Below are positions 31,701-64,000 of a DNA stretch of 64,000 nt, piece after piece. Position numbers and translations under genes: made by a program. How positions within the stretch are numbered: the first letter of the stretch is position 1; the number at the start of each line of letters is the position of its first letter. Under the pieces are notes generated by a model. It did no database searches. It had not been told where the DNA came from and worked only from the letters and a program-made list of their open reading frames with translations. The stretch is from the NCBI GenBank assembly GCA_964017155.1, contig OZ024863.1:47658019-47722018 (forward strand), given 5' to 3'. Source of the stretch: Oasisia sp. SBJ-2009 (lineage: Eukaryota; Annelida; Polychaeta; Sabellida; Siboglinidae).

Positions 31701-32927
31701 GAGGACATGCTGTAGAAATCAGTGCACCAACAGACATAAATAGAATGACTGCTTGGTTTTTACCAGTGCCACACTCCATGTCAGATTGTACGTTTTCGTT
31801 TTTTCCCCAATTGTGTATAGTTTAGTCAGAATATTGTTGTCTGGTGCTGAGAAACTCGAGTAAGTCAAGATGCTGTTTGACGGTGTGTTTTGTTGTGCCC
31901 GCTGCACACTTTGTGGCCAGCTTGTTTCCTCGGCTCAATAGGCCAATTGTGCTTGTACACATGCATGCTCTCACAGGTGGGGGCATTTAAGTCCTGTTGC
32001 TGAATGCCGATATTTGTAAGAGTACCTCTGAAAGTTGGCTTTCATTTCTGAATGGGCTACTGATCTGAGAAGTCTACAATGAAGCCATGTACTTGGAGGT
32101 GAATCTTCTGTTTGTGTTTGGACAAATCTTCTGAGTGGAACAGGTGAATTGTCTATATGACTTAGGGATTAATCTTTGTATAGGGTAAAGGTACAAGGGG
32201 TAAGGGTGGATGTAAACAAGGGTCAGTACAGATTTTGAGTGGGGCAGATCTACTCTGTATAGGAGGGTGAAATTTCTTAATGAAGTGAGGTTGGTAATTT
32301 TGTGTAGGATTTACTTATTTGTATTCAGGAGAGGTGAATTTTTTGTATCAAGAACCTATCGGAAAATAAATGTGTTATATCAAGAATAGGTGAATGTTTT
32401 GTATCAAGGGTTGCTGAATGTTCTGTGATCTTCCGAAGCAAGTAAGGGTAAATGTATTACTAAAATTTACTATAGCCAGTATGAGATACAATAATAATAA
32501 AATAAGGTAATATGGTAAACAGTTTATAAAGTAAGTTATAAAATCATAATAAAATAATTAAGTAAATATGTAAAACATGTGTGACGTGATATAAAGTCGC
32601 CGTTTTTTAATATGCATTAATATTCTGAAGCTATTCCACATGGGCCGGGTTACATTCTATGTAGAGTTTTACCAACGGACATGATGGTCAGTTGAGGTTA
32701 GCCAGAGTGAGAACAATAGCAGTGAGGACATCCAGCGCTGTGGCAGTGTCCTCCGAGGTGAGTCAGGTCATCTGGCCAGAACACTGCCTGAGTGGGACAT
32801 CAGTTCAGCTGTCACTTGGCCTACTGCTGTCACCAGGCCATTGTTGTCTGACACCTCATTGTTTGACAAGCAGTTGTCTCACTTGGCTGTCATCATCCCT
32901 GTTTGTCTGTAGCATGTGACTTGAAGG
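28754..32927 (+). other. Coronin 5' intron sequence
   Basis: No repeat or exon is firm. At 29703-29747 an ATG opens a 15-codon frame, MFYFGIFIVLASTQE, that ends at GAG/GTAAGA in phase 0. It has the hydrophobic look of a signal peptide, but this may be chance. Confidence 0.4.
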
Positions 32928-33815
32928 TACTCAGTATGCATCAGGTTTGACCCTTGTACATAGAATGCATCAGGTCTGACCCTTGTACACAGTATACATC
33001 AGTTTGACCCTTGTACTCAGTATGCATCAGGTCTGACCCTTGTACTCAGTATGCATCAGGTCTGACCCTTGTACACAGTATGCATCAGTTTGACCCTTGT
33101 ACTCAGTATGCATCAGGTCTGACCCTTGTACTCAGTATGCATCAGGTCTGACCCTTGTACACAGTATACATCAGTTTGACCCTTGTACTCAGTATGCATC
33201 AGGTCTGACCCTTGTACTTAGTATACAACAGGTCTGACCCTTGTACACAGTATGCATCAGTCTGACCCTTCTACACAGTATCCATCAGTCTGACCCTTGT
33301 ACACAGTATGTATCAGGTCTGACCCTTGTACTCAGTATGCATCAGGTCTGACCCTTGTACTCAGTATGCATTAGGTCTGACCCTTGTACTCAGTATACAA
33401 CAGGTCTGACCCTTGTGCACAGTATACATCAGGTCTGACCCTTGTGCACAGTATGCAACAGGTCTGACCCTTGTGCACAGTATGCATCAGGTCTGACCCT
33501 AGTACTCAGTATGCATCAGGTCTGACCCTTGTACACAGTATGCATCAGGTCTGACCCTTGTACACAGTATGCATCAGGTCTGACCCTTGTGCTCAGTATG
33601 CATCAGGTCTGACCCTTGTACACAGTATGCATTAGGTCTGACCCTTGTACTCAGTATGCATCAGGTCTGACCCTTGTACTCAGTATGCATCAGGTCTGAC
33701 CCTTGTACACAGTATGTATCAGGTCTGACCCTTGTACACAGTATGCATCCGTCTGACCCTTGTACCCAGTATGCATCAGGTCTGACCCTTGTACTCAGTA
33801 TGCATCAGGTCTGAC
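32928..33815. repeat. 29-bp minisatellite, about 30 units
   Basis: The unit is TATGCATCAGGTCTGACCCT followed by TGTACTCAG or TGTACACAG; some units lose the GG before TCTGACC. It lies inside the long coronin 5' intron. Confidence 0.97.
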
Positions 33816-36800
33816 ACCTGCAAGTAGTACTCAGATTATGTGTACATAGACACCCTCCCCTGTACACAGTTCTAATACCTCTCCCTACATCCCTGTACAT
33901 TGTATGCATTCCTTTATTGCCATGCCATAGACATTGGGACTTTGGGAGTATATTGGTAGGGTTATTGTTACGTATCACTATGTATAAACCTAAATTCCCG
34001 TGCAGTTTGTATGCAGGGTGGATGGCCCTCACTGTATGTAGTGCAATCACTGTCACCGCCCTTTCTTCCATATGATATTTGTAGATGGCCCCTGCTCCAA
34101 CAGCCCATATTTCACCACAAGTGCTGTCTGTGTTTTATGTTGCCATGGCTAGTTGAATGTCGTGTTGAGCCTTGCTGTGTGTGTTGGCAGCCAGTTAATT
34201 AGAGGTGTGGATGTCTACAATATCCAGATATATGTTAGTCTCAAGAAAAACCGTCTGGCAAATTAAGTTGTTTGATACACAGAAATATCTGCAGAAATGT
34301 GTACATTATGAAATTATAAAGATAGTGAAGTTTTTATGCTTATTTAACTCAACGGTGTGTGCTTGACTGGTTTAGATGTTTGCATTTTTGCTCACCATTC
34401 TAAAACGTTTTCTCATTCCAATTCTTCACAATGATATCTATTATGACACCAGATTATGCAGTTAGTACCAAGAGCGTAAAATTCTAGGGGTTTCAAAGGG
34501 AAAGCCCTAGAAATGTCCCATCAATATCAACACAGGTTAAAGTAGTCAGTCAGTGTGTGTTGTTCCCAAGTCTGTATGGACGGTAGAATTTTGTTGCTGA
34601 ATTACACCAAGTCCACTACCCGTCAACAATGGTTAGTTACTTAATGTTGTGATATTCCATCTGGTAGAATAGGGTTAGAAATCTGTAGTTTACATGTACA
34701 ACCACTGGTTCCGGGAGTGGCCTTCCACCTGTGCAGAGCTGGGTTAGAAACCCACCTGCTATTAAGTCCTTGCATACTCAGGGTCAATTACATTACATCA
34801 ATTCCAATTACATACCAATTAGAGCATTCCAGCTTCACCTCAGCAATAACCAATACCAATTATCAGTGCCATATCAAGAAGTGTGTGAAAACAGCAATTG
34901 TAGACATACTTAGTGCCAAAACATGACATTTAAGGTGGAATTTCTAATAGCTCTATGGTTTTATATTTAATTTCTTTTTATAACTAATAACATTTATTTG
35001 CTTCCTAATTCCACTTTTCTCAAATTCGTTATTTTTTTACCACGGGGGTATCAATTATTTCCAAGTTGGAATTCACATTTCAGTTCCAGTGTAGTCAACT
35101 TCTAGTCTGGTGGCAAGTGAAGAGGTTGTTGTCTTGGTTCCCATGGCAACCGAACTGACTACCTGCGTCTAGACATAGGGGAAATTAGCTGTGAATAGCG
35201 AACTCACTTATTCATCGCTGTGTGGGTAAATGTGTCTCCACCATAGAAATTTGTGGTCTGCACAGACAGGGTTTCACATTTCACCAGGAAGCGGACGTCT
35301 TCAATGAGGGGTCTCCCGTACACTTAAGTATATATTTGCTTTACCCCTACGCCTAGCCGTTGCATCTTCACTGATGTATGCACACGTCACAGTGTGAGAT
35401 ATCCTTTCTAAATAACCACAGGGATGTGCAGGTTAACCCTCTTCTTCCTGTGTCCTATCTACAGATACATCTGGTGACTCATCTTATTCGGGTGCTTAAA
35501 TCCGCATCTAAGCAGCTTGCCGTGGGGCACATGTACATGCTTCCTAGAATTCCAGCCCATGTTTAATTCCTGGAAATGCATCCATAGGATTTAAATGGAT
35601 TTCGTTAATCCATGCAGGTGTGTAGATTATAGTGGGTGTTATTGTCAAATTGGCAGGATTTGGTTCATTAGAAGGAATATCCATCATCTCTACAGTTGCT
35701 GTGAACTGAGCCAGCATGTGGGCGGATGACTCACCAGTAAGTGTGAATCACTATGTGTTGGCTGTCATCTCCACTCTTGTATTTTATCACCTGAAAAAGC
35801 CTGCGGACAGACACCGATAGCATGACTCCTGAATGTGCAACCAACCAGTTCTCTTATGTGCAGTGCACTGTTCTGTTAAGGGTTCATTTGAAAACGCGAC
35901 AACACTCGGCTGTTCTGTTGGACATGATTCTTTTTGGTTGACCAAGCTAATGTTCGTTTTGAGATATCCTTTGACCCCTTCGAGTTACACCCTAACTCTG
36001 TCGGTGGTCGGGCAGCTGACTGCAAATTGTGGTGTTTATGATCATGCTAGCAGTCTAATCTGTTTCCCCTCTTTAAGCAGTGAGTCTGGGTGCAAAAAAA
36101 CCTTTAGGTTCCAAGTTGCCATCAAGATGATAGTCCCAGACCATGTATGCTGTGTACTTGTACTTTAATCAAGGACACATCAGAAATCTGATCATGCCCA
36201 AGCTGATGTTTTTAGCCATATCGTTTTCACATTTATTAACAGGGAATAAGACATTAACAGTACAGATACTACTGGATACGTATGCATTAGATATCTGCAT
36301 TGTGGGTAGGACCCATAGAAACATGAGTAAACCCAGCCACTTTACTTTATCGTAAGCACAATGTATACAATAATAGAACTACTACTTGAAATCTTGCACC
36401 TTTATTCGTAGTATTGTAAGAAGATATTCCAGTCAAAGGTGAACATGTTGATTTCCGTGGATAAGTTTGTAAAAAAAAAAGGATCATTATCATCATACAC
36501 TGTATGACAGCATCACTACCAGACAACCTTGTGTTCACTGAATATTTGTATAGTCAGTTTATCAGTTATTCTCACAGTATCAGCCTTTTAACATTGAATA
36601 GGTGTCATTCTCTGATATTGATGGACATTTTCTGTGATTGCTGGCTCCCAGAGTGAGACACGAGTTGTATCACTCCTAGAAGTGTTGTCGTGTCCATTCA
36701 CCAATGTCACTAAAAGGTCCAGCCTTGATTAATTTTCTTCCTGTTTCAGACTCATATTGCAATGACTAAACTAGAATAATATCTCCAGTTATGACTGTTA

Positions 36801-37188
36801 TATGACATGTTTATATGCGCTGGCTCATTACTGGACATTTTCATTTTGGTGAAATTATCTGGCTAACTCTTTCATATATTTTTCCAGATCTGGTCAAAAT
36901 AATTCTTTGGTAAAAAAAAAATTTTTAAGTTGTATAAATTATGTGTAATATATAATAATTTATATGTAAGCAGTTTCGTAACTCTAATGAGAACATCAAT
37001 GTAAAGGGAGCGTAAATAATTATATTTTGCCTCCTTTAAGTAAACTGACTTCCCTTATCAGTGAAACTATTCGCATACGACACATTTGTTCATCAAAGAA
37101 AGAAGGTCAGGTGAGAGAGTTTGAGATATCAGACTTAACACTTGTCCCTGTTGTCAGACTGTATTCACAGTGCTGTTGCTTGCTTCAG
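33816..37188 (+). other. Coronin 5' intron sequence up to the constant exon
   Basis: Plain AT-rich sequence with A runs at 36470 and 36912, containing candidate first exon D at 35716. Nothing else is seen. Confidence 0.45.
35716..35736 (+). CDS. CORO2: Coronin candidate first coding exon D (MWADDSP)
   Basis: ATG TGG GCG GAT GAC TCA CCA is followed by the consensus donor GTAAGT, again in phase 0 and 1.45 kb before the constant exon. It would give an acidic N-terminus, MWADDSP-MAFRV. Confidence 0.4.
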
Positions 37189-63952
<26,764 letters not shown>

Positions 63953-64000
63953 CAACGATTCTGAAGGAACAGGTCTTCCTTCTGACTGAGTTGTGACAGT

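Noticed and set aside
32692..32919. 75-codon frame that ends near a GTGAGT donor (TCCGAG/GTGAGT) as another coronin first exon
   Set aside because: It lacks an ATG in frame (the frame opens at TTG), and the nearby ATGATGGTCAGTTGA stops at once.

Overview
The window is invertebrate animal nuclear DNA. It is AT-rich, its introns are GT-AG and mostly 0.4-7 kb, its orthologous proteins are spread over many short exons, and it is full of minisatellites, microsatellites, tRNA-derived SINEs, CR1/Jockey-type LINE fragments and non-autonomous DNA transposons. A lophotrochozoan, perhaps a mollusc, fits the protein divergence and repeat style, but nothing in the sequence fixes the phylum.

Four protein-coding genes can be built from exons whose splice sites and phases agree. 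(1) At 80-2761 on the + strand are the last two exons of a long coiled-coil protein, probably the centriole-duplication scaffold CEP152; the last exon carries fifteen 16-residue TPDDLDS repeats. (2) At 5414-4553 on the - strand is a two-exon RAMAC gene (activating subunit of the mRNA cap guanine-N7 methyltransferase), convergent with gene 1. (3) At 9955-17676 on the + strand is a complete ten-exon cyclin H (CCNH), reconstructed at 325 residues. (4) From about 24 kb to 63952 on the + strand is a class II coronin (CORO2A/2B type). It has several alternative first exons that all end in phase 0, a full WD40 propeller on nine constant exons, an alternative exon pair at the start of the tail, and a 1,590-nt exon encoding an unusual 530-residue tail with 9-residue SKTPxDTY repeats.

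The rest is repeats. Notable ones are four ~116-bp tandem copies downstream of RAMAC; a 422-bp inverted-repeat element at 5.5 kb; CR1/Jockey LINE remnants at 6.7-8.7 kb; a 26-bp minisatellite in CCNH intron 3 that runs into the exon 4 splice acceptor; a 240-bp (GT)n tract; a 29-bp minisatellite at 32.9-33.8 kb; a 2.1-kb fold-back element at 47.4-49.5 kb; a 25-27-bp minisatellite at 50.8-51.5 kb; and a 1.37-kb pogo/Tigger-like element at 52.0-53.4 kb. No bacterial-type features, CRISPR arrays, rRNA genes or convincing functional tRNA genes were seen.

Functionally, RAMAC and CCNH are divergent neighbours that both act at the start of Pol II transcription (cap methylation, and CDK7/TFIIH phosphorylation of the CTD). 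CEP152 and coronin are cytoskeletal. The points most worth a second look are the minisatellite that appears to be built from the CCNH splice acceptor, the two independent S-[K/R]-T-P-x-D repeat tails (CEP152 and coronin), and the alternative-exon structure of the coronin gene.
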